This document shows positions 33,971 through 44,364 of a stretch of 64,000 nt of DNA, piece by piece; within the stretch, counting starts at the first letter, position 1; each line of letters begins with the position of its first letter. The notes beneath the pieces are model-generated. The model was not told where the DNA came from. It saw nothing but the letters and a program-made list of their open reading frames with translations, and made no database searches. A program made the translations under genes and the position numbers. The DNA comes from Argentina anserina (lineage: Eukaryota > Streptophyta > Magnoliopsida > Rosales > Rosaceae): positions 5,828,001 through 5,892,000 of the forward strand of contig NC_065873.1 in assembly GCF_933775445.1 (NCBI RefSeq), given 5' to 3'.

Positions 33971-35995
33971 ATGACTAAGGCACAGCGCGTCATCAACGAT
34001 GAATCACCATCGTATGAAGTTGTCTCTGATTACAGCTATGTCCATGAATCAACTCAAGTGTTACCGTGGGACGCTATGGAACCTTGTTTGATGCCAGAGA
34101 ACAACGAAATCTCAGTGAACTACACAAGTGAGCAGTCGGTCCGAAACCGAGCCACTACATGCATTGATGACGTTTTCGCTTATTCCGTCGCACTTGAGAT
34201 CATATCTGAAGACGACGTTGAACCTCGCTCTGTAGCTGAATGCGAACGCAGAGCAGATTGGCCGAAGTGGAAGGAAGCAATCCAGGTAGAACTTGACTCA
34301 TTAGCGAAGCGAGAAGTCTTCGGAAAGGTTGAATTGACTCCAAGAGATGTCAAACCTGTTGGACATAAATGGGTCTTCGTTCGTAAGCGTAATGAGATGA
34401 ACGAGATCGTGCGTTATAAGGCAAGACTCGTGGCGCAAGGATTCTCACAACGACCTGGTATTGACTATGAAGAGACTTATTCTCCTGTTATGGACATCAT
34501 TACCTTCCGCTACCTTATTAGTCTGGTAGTGTCCGAAAGACTAAACATGCAGCTTATGGATGTGGTCACAGCTTATCTCTATGGGGATCTTGACGCAGAG
34601 ATATACATGAAAGCTCCTGAGGGACTACCTTTACCTCCATCAAGTGCCTCCAGACCACGGAGTGCTCATGCAGTCACATTACGTCGTTCATTGTACGGGT
34701 TAAAGCAATCCGGAAGAATGTGGTACAATCGATTGCATCAATACTTGGTGAGAAGGGGTTACAAGAATGATGAACTATGCCCATGCGTGTTCATACGAAA
34801 GACAAATTCCGGATTCGTCATCGTTGCGGTCTACGTTGATGACATGAACATAATCGGTACTCTTGATGAGATTGAAGAGACCGTGTCTTATCTGAAGTCG
34901 GAATTTGAGATGAAAGACCTAGGGAGGACGAAATTCTGTCTCGGCCTTGAGCTTGTGCATAGGGCCGACGGCATCTTAGTGCATCAGTCAAATTACACGC
35001 AGAAGATGCTTCGACGTTTCAATATGGATCTATGCAGTCCATTGTCTACTCCCATGGTCGTCCGAAGTCTAGATATCAAGAAGGATCCCTTCCGTCCTAA
35101 AGAGGATGATGAAGACGTTCTTGGTCTTGAAGTTCCATACCTTAGTGCGATTGGGGCACTATTGTATCTTGCTCAATGCACTAGACCGAACATATCTTTC
35201 GCAGTGAACTTATTGGCTAGATTTAGCTCCGCACCTACGCTACGTCATTGGAATGGAATCAAGCATTTGTTTCGATACTTGAAAGGTTCCATTGACATGG
35301 CATTGTTCTACCCCTATTGCAGAGAGAACACCGCCACGGTATCTCCCCACACCACCGCCGTCGCCGACCCCGGCCTTGCCGCCGTACGCTGCAGCGATGC
35401 CGCCGGCCGCCATGGCGTGGAGACCGTGCGCGGTGCCGAGAGCAGCCACCGGTCCCGTGCAGCTCTTTCCCCCGATGCAAAGACTCCAAACAACTTGTTA
35501 GTTGGTTATGCCGACGCAGGGTACCTCTCTGACCCTCACAAGGCTCGTTCTCAAACCGGTTATGTGTTTACCATTGGGAATACGGCGATATCTTGGAGAT
35601 CCACAAAGCAATCTCTTGTTGCTACTTCTTCGAATCACGCGGAGATCATCGCTCTCCATGAAGCAGTGAAAGAATGTGTTTGGCTACGATCACTTGTTCG
35701 CCATATTCGTGATTCTTGTGGATTAGTCTCTACAACTGATCAACCTACGTGCATTTATGAAGATAATGCTGCTTGCATAGAGCAGACAAAGTTAGGTTTC
35801 ATCAAGGGAGACAACACCAAGCATATTTCGCCTAAGTTCTTCTACAACGTTCAACAACAGAAGTTCTTGAATGTTCAGATCAATCAAGTGAGTTCAGAAT
35901 CCAATGTTGCGGATTTGTTCACTAAGTCTTTGCCTAAATCTACTTTTGTGAAACATGTGAAGAGCATTGGCATGCGTCGTTTATCGGAACACTAG
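33971..35995 (+). CDS. Copia pol part 2: reverse transcriptase and RNase H
   Basis: 674 residues. It copies element RNA to DNA and degrades the RNA strand. RT blocks: GHKWVFVRKRNEMNEIVRYK, RLVAQGFSQRPGIDYEETYS, LMDVVTAYLYG, SLYGLKQSGRMWYNRL and the catalytic YVDDM near residue 288. The linker before RNase H contains a GC-rich insert (about 35326-35475) rich in Ala, Arg and Ser. RNase H: GYADAGYLSD, ARSQTGYVFT, SLVATSSNHAEIIALHEA and YEDNAACI carry the acidic residues. It follows the integrase ORF with no gap (TGA then ATG), and upstream and downstream frames agree, so this is either one polyprotein split by a stop or a stop-restart arrangement. Confidence 0.95.
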   Translation: MTKAQRVINDESPSYEVVSDYSYVHESTQVLPWDAMEPCLMPENNEISVNYTSEQSVRNRATTCIDDVFAYSVALEIISEDDVEPRSVAECERRADWPKWKEAIQVELDSLAKREVFGKVELTPRDVKPVGHKWVFVRKRNEMNEIVRYKARLVAQGFSQRPGIDYEETYSPVMDIITFRYLISLVVSERLNMQLMDVVTAYLYGDLDAEIYMKAPEGLPLPPSSASRPRSAHAVTLRRSLYGLKQSGRMWYNRLHQYLVRRGYKNDELCPCVFIRKTNSGFVIVAVYVDDMNIIGTLDEIEETVSYLKSEFEMKDLGRTKFCLGLELVHRADGILVHQSNYTQKMLRRFNMDLCSPLSTPMVVRSLDIKKDPFRPKEDDEDVLGLEVPYLSAIGALLYLAQCTRPNISFAVNLLARFSSAPTLRHWNGIKHLFRYLKGSIDMALFYPYCRENTATVSPHTTAVADPGLAAVRCSDAAGRHGVETVRGAESSHRSRAALSPDAKTPNNLLVGYADAGYLSDPHKARSQTGYVFTIGNTAISWRSTKQSLVATSSNHAEIIALHEAVKECVWLRSLVRHIRDSCGLVSTTDQPTCIYEDNAACIEQTKLGFIKGDNTKHISPKFFYNVQQQKFLNVQINQVSSESNVADLFTKSLPKSTFVKHVKSIGMRRLSEH

Positions 35996-36171
35996 AGTTT
36001 GGTAGACTTCAGGGGGAGTCTACATCACATGTTAAGATCCTTAAGTAGTTGTTGCGTTGTGCTCTTTTTCCCTTCGATCAAGCTTTTGTTTTACCCAAGA
36101 GGTTTTTGTTTTGCTTGACAAGGTTTTTACCGAGGCAACGATGTGTGCACCATGCAACCTAGGCATGCGAC

Positions 36172-36182
36172 ACAAGGGGGAG
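36172..36182 (+). other. Copia polypurine tract
   Basis: ACAAGGGGGAG immediately upstream of the 3' LTR, the plus-strand primer used in reverse transcription. A similar CAGGGGGAG lies at about 36010-36018 just after the RT stop. Confidence 0.8.
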
Positions 36183-36367
36183 TGTTCCGGGAGAATTACT
36201 ATTCTACCCTTGTGTGTGTCTTAGCCTAATAGGTTTCCCAATAGGAGATAGATTAGCATCTCCGTAGTAGATTAGGACTCCGAATCCTACGGGATTGTGG
36301 TGTTGTAAATGCCTATATATAGGCCCCCATATCATTCAATAATATACAAGTATTTCATCCTCAAACA
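36183..36367 (+). repeat. Copia 3' LTR
   Basis: Matches the 5' LTR except for GAATTACTATT in place of GAATTGCTATT near its start. Preceded by the polypurine tract at about 36172-36182. Confidence 0.95.
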
Positions 36368-36534
36368 AACATGTCATTTTTGGTCGTTAACCACATCTAC
36401 AACAATTTGTTTAGAATTTATCAAACAATCTATTTATTGACATCACTTATGAAAGTATTATTTACCAAACACAAACTTTTTTTAAGTCAAAGTTGATTTT
36501 TTTAAAAGTTGTGGCAATACCAAACCAGCCCTTA

Positions 36535-37621
36535 GTTAATGGACCTGCAATTTGCTTTTACATAATAGCAAAATGTTATTTACACCTCCATATAATTCCC
36601 AATAAACCCATTGTCTAATTAAATAAATAAAATGATATATATACCTCCACAATTGTCAATTATACCTCCTTTAATTAGACCTCCAACACATTGACTTTTT
36701 TTCTCTGTTCAATAAGTTCTTAATTTTATCTAGATTCATAGCTAACATGTTAGTTCAAAGTTACAGTACATTGCCAAATCTACAAGTTCTTTAACATCAT
36801 CATTCATTATGATAATTACAGTGGAACCGAAAAATGAAGTCACTGTAAACATAAGCTAAAAACCAAAAATTTAATATCAATACAGTGTGCACATATCTTT
36901 CGAACAAAAACATTAGAGTTAATCCCTACATACTACATAACCTTTCAAACTGACATAAAATTTTACTTAATCATCAATTGTAAATATATGATTCTGGATA
37001 TATAGTTCTTGGATATTAAAATTTTACTTAATCATCGATTGAATATTTTTTTTATGTTTAAGACTCATGTCGTATGTATGTAGAAGAAGAGTTGAGATTT
37101 ATTTTATTTTATTCTATTTTATTTTATATTTGAACTCTCAATTTTTATAATCATTTCACATATGTTGATTTTGTCATGATTAGTATAAAAAGGAGACATA
37201 TGTGTTATTTTAAGAGATATGAATAGAAGCTCACTTATTTAACCAATATCTTCATTATCGTTCGACAAATTAAAATAATCAAGACCTTTGTAGTGCTCTT
37301 CTAACCAGTGTCGGACGCAGGAATACATTTCTGTGGGTGTGAATTTTTTTTAGAAATAAATATAATTAACGATAATGAAGAAGCTAGATTAAATTGGTTT
37401 TGTTCTTCCTATTAAATTATAATTGCGATTACGTTTAATTCATACACTTTGAGGAAAACAAATTAACAAAAAAACCTCAATCAATACAAATAGAACCTAG
37501 ACAGAAAGAAGAGAGACCCTTGAAATAAAATAAAATATTATAAGGTAATTAACATCACATGTGAGAGTTTATGGGCCAGCAAACAGAGTAAAATTAACAT
37601 TTAAAAGTCTTAAACTCTTGT
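36535..37621. other. AT-rich intergenic DNA
   Basis: No gene or repeat recognised; homopolymer runs and short AT-rich direct repeats only. Confidence 0.4.
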
Positions 37622-37629
37622 AGTGGGAC

Positions 37630-37748
37630 CTAGGCTGCACGGAATCGGATACGGGTACGTGGAAGCGAAACGTTTCCGAAGTGGTTCCGGAATGGTTCCG
37701 CTTCGGAAGCGGGAAACGTGGGTGTATGCACGTTTCCGTGCTTCCTAG
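37630..37748. mobile_element. 119-bp hAT-type MITE
   Basis: Ends CTAGGCTGCACGGAA and (inverse) CTAGGAAGCACGGAA match at 13 of 15 positions. A perfect 8-bp duplication AGTGGGAC flanks it (37622-37629 and 37749-37756), the hAT target size. The interior is made of GGAAGCGAAACG / CGTTTCCG inverted motifs, unlike the AT-rich surroundings. Confidence 0.88.
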
Positions 37749-37756
37749 AGTGGGAC

Positions 37757-39164
37757 TTTTGTGGCTATTCAATGGGGGCAAATACAAATGAGATGGCTTA
37801 TGATGGCAAGAATCGGAAGCAAATCAAATGAACTCAAAATATTGATTGGGGGCAGGTGCACCCACTTCCTTCTACCTCGGTCCGCCATTGTTTTTAACTT
37901 TTTCCAAACTCAAATTTTCATTATAAGAATGATAAAGCTATGAAAAATTGAAAATACATTGAAATTGAGCTAGCTAGTTGAGTTAAACTTCTCGATCTAT
38001 TGGTGTGCTTAATGTGTTGTGATATATATATATATATATAATTCCTCATACAATAGCTTATTCATTTGTAGCTCACATTATGCATAATTGATAAGGCTAT
38101 AGCGCACAATTATTCTCACCATACAACCTAGCTAGCATCTTATTAACTTTTTTCTTAATTGAAAAGTATTATTCACTTACGGCCCTTAGTCCCTTACACC
38201 ATCTACGAATACTACTACTAGTGGCAAAATGCTCTAATATAGAAAGTTCAAGGCTAGAAGGCGAAGCCACCGGCTTAGGGCTTCCTTAATTAGAAACCCC
38301 CTGAGTAATAGGCTTATAGCAAATCAATATAGTTGTACCACGTCAAAAAATAGGAACTACGTACATACTTGGTACAATAGCCCACCCATCCTGACAAAAT
38401 ATAACTAGATAGTAAGAACAATATGAAATAACTTCCTCTATGCATGAAGTAGCAATAGTTACTTCGACATAAGCTTTCTTGCAATGTTTATTCAATTGAA
38501 ATATAATTTACTCCTGAGAGAAGTAAAAGTCAAAAAATCACAAATAATCGTCCATATCATTGAGCCACAACTTTTATCCTACAAAATAAACTTACACAAA
38601 TGTTTGTTGTCATAATCTCTTTAAAGTTGTGGTTTGTGGATGTGCATGGCTTCTTTATTGCAATTATTCGCACACAAACAAAACGTACCTCATTGTCCTT
38701 CATGATATGAGTAGATTTCATTCAATATTTTTTTCAATTAGATGACATCCCACGCATGTGAAACTTACGCACTAGAAAAAGAAACCAGAGAGACCAACAG
38801 TGGAGAATTTTGATAGTTCATTAATTAAAACCATACAACCTTTCATCATACAAACCCAATTGTTTTGATGCAATCATGCAAATGGCCAAGAGATGTATTT
38901 ATTTTTCTCTCTACGACTCGGAATTCAATAGTGAAGATTTTTATTTTCAGCTTTTTATTCGCCATTCAAATTTTTGCACTAGGATGAGTGAAGAAAATGA
39001 AATGAAAGAGAAGTCGATCGATCTCTTTAGTATCTTGAAATAATTAATTAGGTTTCTGACCAATATGTCGTCAAAATGAATTAGCTGGTAAAACACCAGG
39101 TCATTAGTCATGTTACTTATGTGCAGCCCCGCAGGGCGACCGCACAGGGCATCACACAAATGGG
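37757..39164. other. AT-rich intergenic DNA
   Basis: No gene recognised. (TA)n microsatellite at 38022-38041. Short frames on both strands have no family match that I know. Confidence 0.4.
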
Positions 39165-39786
39165 GATGCAAATTTGCTCCCCACTCATACTTCCCAACTT
39201 TCATCACCACTCACCTAGTTAGTTGACACATGTTTTCTAACTTTAACCACTCTAACTATGGTTACTCTACATATTTTATATAATTTTTTTCTTTCTTCTT
39301 TTGTTTTTTTATTTTAAAACCAAAATGTCAAATCCTAATAACAAAATATGAAATCTTAATATCATTGAAGTTAATTGACTTATTTCCCCAACGTTCGATG
39401 CTACTCAATCATGCATACAAAAACTTTCTAATCCTAGTTTATATTATACTAATCTTTTCTCATTTCATAATAAGTACTAATCATTAATCTCATGCATATA
39501 TTTGATCGTTTTAATTTTTAGTGTTCATTTTTGGATATATATATATATATATATATATTAGGCTTTGATTTTTTTTTAACTTCAACAATATATAATAAAT
39601 TTTATTAATAATATAGTATTAGGATTTGATACTTTGTTTAAAGAAAAAGATTAGATAAAATAAAAAAATAAAATAAATATGTGGAGTAACCATAGTTAGA
39701 GTGGTTAAGGTTATAAGACATGTGTCAATTAATTAGGTGGATAGTGATGAAAGTGGGAAAATATGAGTAGGGAGCAAATTTACATC
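39165..39786. mobile_element. MITE-like inverted repeat, about 620 bp
   Basis: Left arm GATGCAAATTTGCTCCCCACTCATA... and right arm (inverse) GATGTAAATTTGCTCCCTACTCATA... pair over roughly 150 bp, including the stretch around CTAACTATGGTTACTC. The middle is AT-rich with (TA)n at 39535-39558. Flanks read CAAATGGG and CAAATAGGG, close to but not a perfect target duplication, so I leave the superfamily open (MULE-like is likely). Confidence 0.75.
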
Positions 39787-41883
39787 TCAAATAGGGGCAC
39801 ATGTTGCAATGTTTGAATGTATATATAATTATATATGTATAGGGTGTTGATGTAATAGAGAAAAAAAAGTGGAGAGCCAGAGACAGCCCAAGTGCTAGGC
39901 CCATAATTACACACCATTCTCTTTCACTTCAATCCATAAATCTACATATTACTGTAAAATCAATATCTTCTTAATTTCTTTCTAGATAATATAGATAGTA
40001 TATTTGATATATGTAAACAATCTCGTGGGTCCCTCTATTCCCAATTTTTTTATAATTTAAATAATGTTTTTTAATTTAGGTTTTGATAGTTATTTAACCA
40101 ATTGATTCATTCTAACCATTTTTATCTCTCAAACGTTAATATTTTTTTATCCTTTTATATATATATATATATATTAGATTTTAACATTTTGTCGTAATCT
40201 AACTTACACAATTAGAAAATGCATGTGGATAGAATTTCACATTGCATTGCAACTCAAAATTGTTGCATAAATTGTATATTTTATCTTATAAGAATTAGCT
40301 TTAAAATTAGCCTCCTAACTTGACATCATCTTGATATATAATTGTAAATTCTGAGTTGAAATAAATACTAATTGTACGTCATTTTAATGGTCTACCATTT
40401 GGACACCAAATTTTTTTTCGCATTGGGCATCAAAATTCTCAAGAACCGGCCCTGCTTATGTGTATAAAGAATTAAAGATAAGAGAAGATAATCTCATGTC
40501 GATCCCATTATTGAGCATGTTTTGGACGCTGCATACACAAGCATGTCAGCATGTGTAATAATTTAATAATTATTCACAATCAAATATGACAACCCACGAA
40601 GTCTTTTCTCAAAAAACCATGACAACTGTCACAGGCCTTAAGTACACAGCGGAATTTTTATTTACTTAGATCTTAACAATGACAGTGTCAAGTGGCTCCG
40701 TGATTAAGTTAGGACGTCTACGCACTCTTAGTTCAACATTTTTCCTTAACAACCCTATTGTAAGCAGGGTTGCACTCTTCTATCCTACTCAATAGGTACG
40801 TGTTTCCCAAATCCCAACTCACTAAGTACATTTGATTGTACTTATCACAATCAGTCAAGTGTTTCCCTTTCACTTAGTATGTGAGACAGTTATATCGTAT
40901 GAACATGCACAAGTATGTTGGGAAAATAGCTTTCCTTTTCATTGATTAAAAGCAAACATACATAGATATTGCAAGGATCTCGACAATGTTCGACTAGAAC
41001 TTCCAAGTCTCATGCTAGAGTTCCTACTTGATTAAATACCAACATAACATGGAAGTTGTGACTTCCTAGGACACTTGGCACTCATGCCTTCTTTCTAGTA
41101 GATAGTGGACAACCCCCACTACTTAGGTAACTAACTAGGATAACCATCAAGATCATAACTTCCCTTGCCAACTCATCCCACAACTGCTCTTGCATGCCCA
41201 ACGGCTGGTGAGGTTAATATCTCCGCAACTGCCTGCTGTCGAGACCAATATCCCTGTAGTTGTCTATTGACGAGCCTAATCACCTGTATTTTCCTGCCAT
41301 ATAGGCTAATATCCATGCAACTGCCTCCATCTACCTGCTTCGTGTCTTGCTTGCAGCTTGGTATCGAGTTTGACTCGGTTCGTGCCTCTACTTGGCTCAT
41401 TGCTTGCTTGTTGTGCGCACTTTGTCTGGTTCAAGGGGAACCCTACCTGCGCACGTAGTGCATGCAACACTTAGGGAGTGTAACAACAACCCACTCCTGT
41501 AACTTTTAAGAAACTTTTATTGCAAAACGAAATAAAACAATGACAATCCACGAGAAACATATATACATATTAAACTCGATTTTCTTGTATCTTGGCAATA
41601 CAACCACTTTAGACATTTGATAATAAATTTTTTTGATGTTTTATTACAAGAAACCATAATTGAATCCGAATATAATTTTATTATTATGTAAATATTTCGA
41701 TGTTTCTCCTCATAATAAGAATTTCCCTTTTTTCTCTCCCTCTCAGGTTCTCACTCATCTTTCAACCAAAAAAAAATATTTTGAGGGGAAATTCTTTTTT
41801 CGCATTCCATCCGTATTGTTTCAAATGAGAAGTAATTGGGAATGATGATGATAGAGAAGAATTGAAGTGAGATTGAACCCATA
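39787..41883. other. Intergenic DNA, possible LTR relic at 40590-41500
   Basis: No coding gene. 40590-41500 is less AT-rich, with CAATGACAATCCACG and ATGACAACCCACG at its two ends, and resembles a decayed long terminal repeat. I could not find clean borders or a target duplication. The frames at 41165-41458 and its shadow lie inside it and are not accepted. Confidence 0.35.
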
Positions 41884-41892
41884 ATTTCTTTT

Positions 41893-42449
41893 AGGTAAAC
41901 GTTTGTTTAGTCCCTATACTTTTGGTTGGTTATCTATTCTGTTCTTGAATTTTTATTTTCATCTAAATAGTCCTCAAAATTACAACTTTTAATCTGAAAT
42001 GTCCATTTCATCAATTGGTAGTTAAAGTTCCTCCAAAAAAATATTTTATTACTGAAATATCCTTATATTTAAAATTTATATTTTATTTTATCAATATATA
42101 TATATTTTTTTCATTGTTTCCTTTTATTTTTAAGAGATGTTATCGTCTTTATTGAACAAAGTCATTTTTCCATTATCTTTTTATATTTGCACAATATAAA
42201 TTTAACATAAACGAAAGCCATAAATATTAAGTAATTGAAGAAAATAAAAGAAAATATTAATCTAGGAATATTTTGGTAATTACACCTTTTTTAGAATCTT
42301 TAATTGACACATCATCATTTTAACTACAGAATTGACCGAATGAAATTTTCAAATTAAAAATTACAGCCTCGAGAACTATATGGATGAAACTGAAAAGGGA
42401 TAGAATAGACCACCGACTTAAAGTATATGAACTAAAAAAATGTTAGCCC
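41893..42449. mobile_element. MULE-type MITE, 557 bp
   Basis: A perfect 9-bp duplication ATTTCTTTT (41884-41892 and 42450-42458) flanks ends that pair imperfectly: AGGTAAACGTTTGTTTAGTCC against GGGCTAACATTTTTTTAGTTC. The complementarity continues through TATACTTT...TCTATTCT...TTTCATC(T/C)A(A/T)ATAGT for about 130 bp. The centre is AT-rich and non-coding. Confidence 0.85.
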
Positions 42450-42775
42450 ATTTCTTTTTTATGTTTAAATTAGCCGGCCAAGAATCGTACTCATTACTGT
42501 CATTAGTCATGTTTATGTGCACATGGTGGATTTTTTGGCAGGTTGCTAGATTGATTGGAATACAGTTTATTATTTGGTTCAAGTGGGTGTAGACCCTAGC
42601 TACTAGAATTTATATAGCCATATCATTATACCATTATTCATCATTTGTTTTCTTATCAATAAGTGCATATAATTTAGTTCTTTCGCCCGCCCACATGATT
42701 CTCGTGTGTAACTTAACTTGATTATGGATCTCCTTGATTATACAGAGAGATGTGTACGTTTGCCTTCTAGTTTAT

Positions 42776-42784
42776 CTATAAATA
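42776..42784 (+). promoter_or_regulatory. TATA box of the first S2/P4-like gene
   Basis: CTATAAATA, 68 bases upstream of the ATG, in a position giving a short 5' leader. The leader contains ATCGAAAGAAGTCTTCTTG, shared with the second paralogue. Confidence 0.75.
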
Positions 42785-42851
42785 ATCCAATCCCGATCTT
42801 TACACATCATTGCAATATCGAAAGAAGTCTTCTTGCATAACAATTGTTGCA

Positions 42852-43620
42852 ATGAACTCCCTCTTTACCATCTTCGCTCTCCTCGCACTTGTTCTGGTAA
42901 GAATTTATATCTTCAATACATTTCCATCTGAAACAATATATAATTGTTAGCTTTAATGTATATGTTATATCTTGACATGAACTTCGATGAGAAAAAGACC
43001 CTATAATTTATGCTCAATCTTACGTATGTACGTATTGTATTTGCATGTAGTATGGGTTATGATGTAAAATTAATGATAGATTGATTTGCATGCATTATGG
43101 TTTTATTAATTTTGTTGACCTAAACGGTTGATGAAAAGAACATCACGTACTTTAAGAAGACAAAGGTCTTAGATTAAATGATCTCCAAGATTTCAGTTTG
43201 ATTGATTTTGCTAAGGTTTTTTAATTTGCGGAGTAGGTTGCTACAACTGTAGAATCAAGAGTAGGACCAGGAGGATACGAGAAAATTGTCATCGAAAGGA
43301 TACCGGAAGACTTATGGAAACTTGTGAAAGAAAAGTTTGAGCTTAATAATGTTAACAATCTATCTGATAAAAAGGCTGAGAAAGCCGACTGCCATGATAC
43401 TGAGAAGCCTAAAATTGAGATTGAAGAGTTTGAACCGAGACCTAATGTCTCAGTTTATCATAATGACAGTGAAGTAAAAGGGTCGTCTAAGTCCATCGAT
43501 AACATGGAATCTAAGGATAATGGTTCTAAGGATAAGCTGTCATTTGAAGCCAAAGCGAAAACGCATGCATTTGAAGAAGATTTTGAGCCAAGGCCAAATG
43601 TTTCTATGTACAATGACTGA
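42852..43620 (+). CDS. Organ-specific protein S2/P4-like, copy 1 (DUF2775)
   Basis: Two exons: 42852-42896 and 43237-43620, with GTAAGA donor and TTTGCGGAGTAG acceptor; total 142 residues. Exon 1 alone encodes the hydrophobic start MNSLFTIFALLALVL, part of a signal peptide, so the product is probably secreted. The mature part begins VESRVGPGGYEK, has a helical ERIPEDLWKLVKEKFEL, then acidic/Lys-rich sequence with two copies of the family motif: FEPRPNVSVYHND and, at the very C-terminus, FEPRPNVSMYND. This layout matches plant organ-specific proteins S2 and P4 of legumes, whose molecular function is unknown. The start fits the TATA box and leader. A paralogue lies 13 kb downstream on the same strand. 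No lesion is seen. Confidence 0.9.
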
Positions 43621-44364
43621 GGGAAACGTACTGCAACTCTGGTGCTGTTTCCAAAGTCTAAGCAGTTTAATTATCGTGTGGTTTGATGATTTAAGTTCGG
43701 CAACTCTAATATTCAGGATATGCACGTAGTATCGATGCATTCCTATAATTAAGAAGTTAAATGAGTTGCTTCCCTGAATGTAATTTCGTATTTTATATTT
43801 ACCATCAATAATTGTCATTTGAATTTAGCTAATAAGACGATCTTTTAAATTGAAAAAAAAACCCTATTACATCAGTATATGCCAATTCCAAAAGAACATA
43901 AAAATTTGTAACTCGAAATGTATGTCAACTGAAGATGCAAAGAGAAAAATAAATTGATACTCCTTGCAAATATATATCTTGGAGATAACAATAGAAGTAT
44001 TTCAACAAGGGGTGAACCCATATATCTCCCTAAAATCCTGATCTCCATGCATGCGTTTCATGTCCTCCGCCATGTGAAACACAGATGCAAGAAATATTAC
44101 TCTATAGTAAAAAAAAAAAAAACCCCCAACTTTTTTCAATTCTCAAGTTCCCTGAAACTTTGTCAGGCTCTATATATAACGAACTACAGTATATATAGTT
44201 GGAAGACTTTGAACCGTGCTCACAACTTTCGTAACTTTATGGCTCTATACCATGCACTTAAGTAAAGTGATCATATTGAACACCTAATTCGACAGTGCCA
44301 AATGATCAAGATGGCAGTTGAAACCTAAATTATACGTAGCTTCAAACATATTTCTGTTGAAAAA
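43621..44364. other. 3' flank of S2/P4 copy 1, no gene
   Basis: AT-rich; A-tracts at 43853-43862 and 44108-44122. Short frames only. Confidence 0.4.

Larger units (their letters stand above)
29052..36367 (+). mobile_element. Complete Ty1/copia LTR retrotransposon, 7.3 kb
   Basis: Two 185-bp LTRs, a primer-site region CGTTATCAGCACG directly after the 5' LTR, gag, protease-integrase ORF, RT-RNase H ORF and a polypurine tract ACAAGGGGGAG before the 3' LTR. A perfect 5-bp duplication AACAT flanks it (29047-29051, 36368-36372). Integrase comes before RT, the copia order. The LTRs differ at only one position that I can see, so insertion is recent. The element has an unusually long leader and gag-pol spacer, and GC-rich inserts inside its ORFs. 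All catalytic motifs appear present, so it may be active if the INT-RT stop is tolerated. Confidence 0.97.
28797..36531. mobile_element. Tourist-like MITE split by the copia insertion
   Basis: Left end GGCTTAGTTTGGTACTTC and right end (inverse) GGGCTGGTTTGGTATTGC are imperfect inverted repeats next to TTA on both sides (28794-28796 and 36532-36534), the PIF/Tourist target size. Without the copia element and its duplicated AACAT, the MITE is about 410 bp of AT-rich non-coding DNA (28797-29051 plus 36373-36531). Confidence 0.68.
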
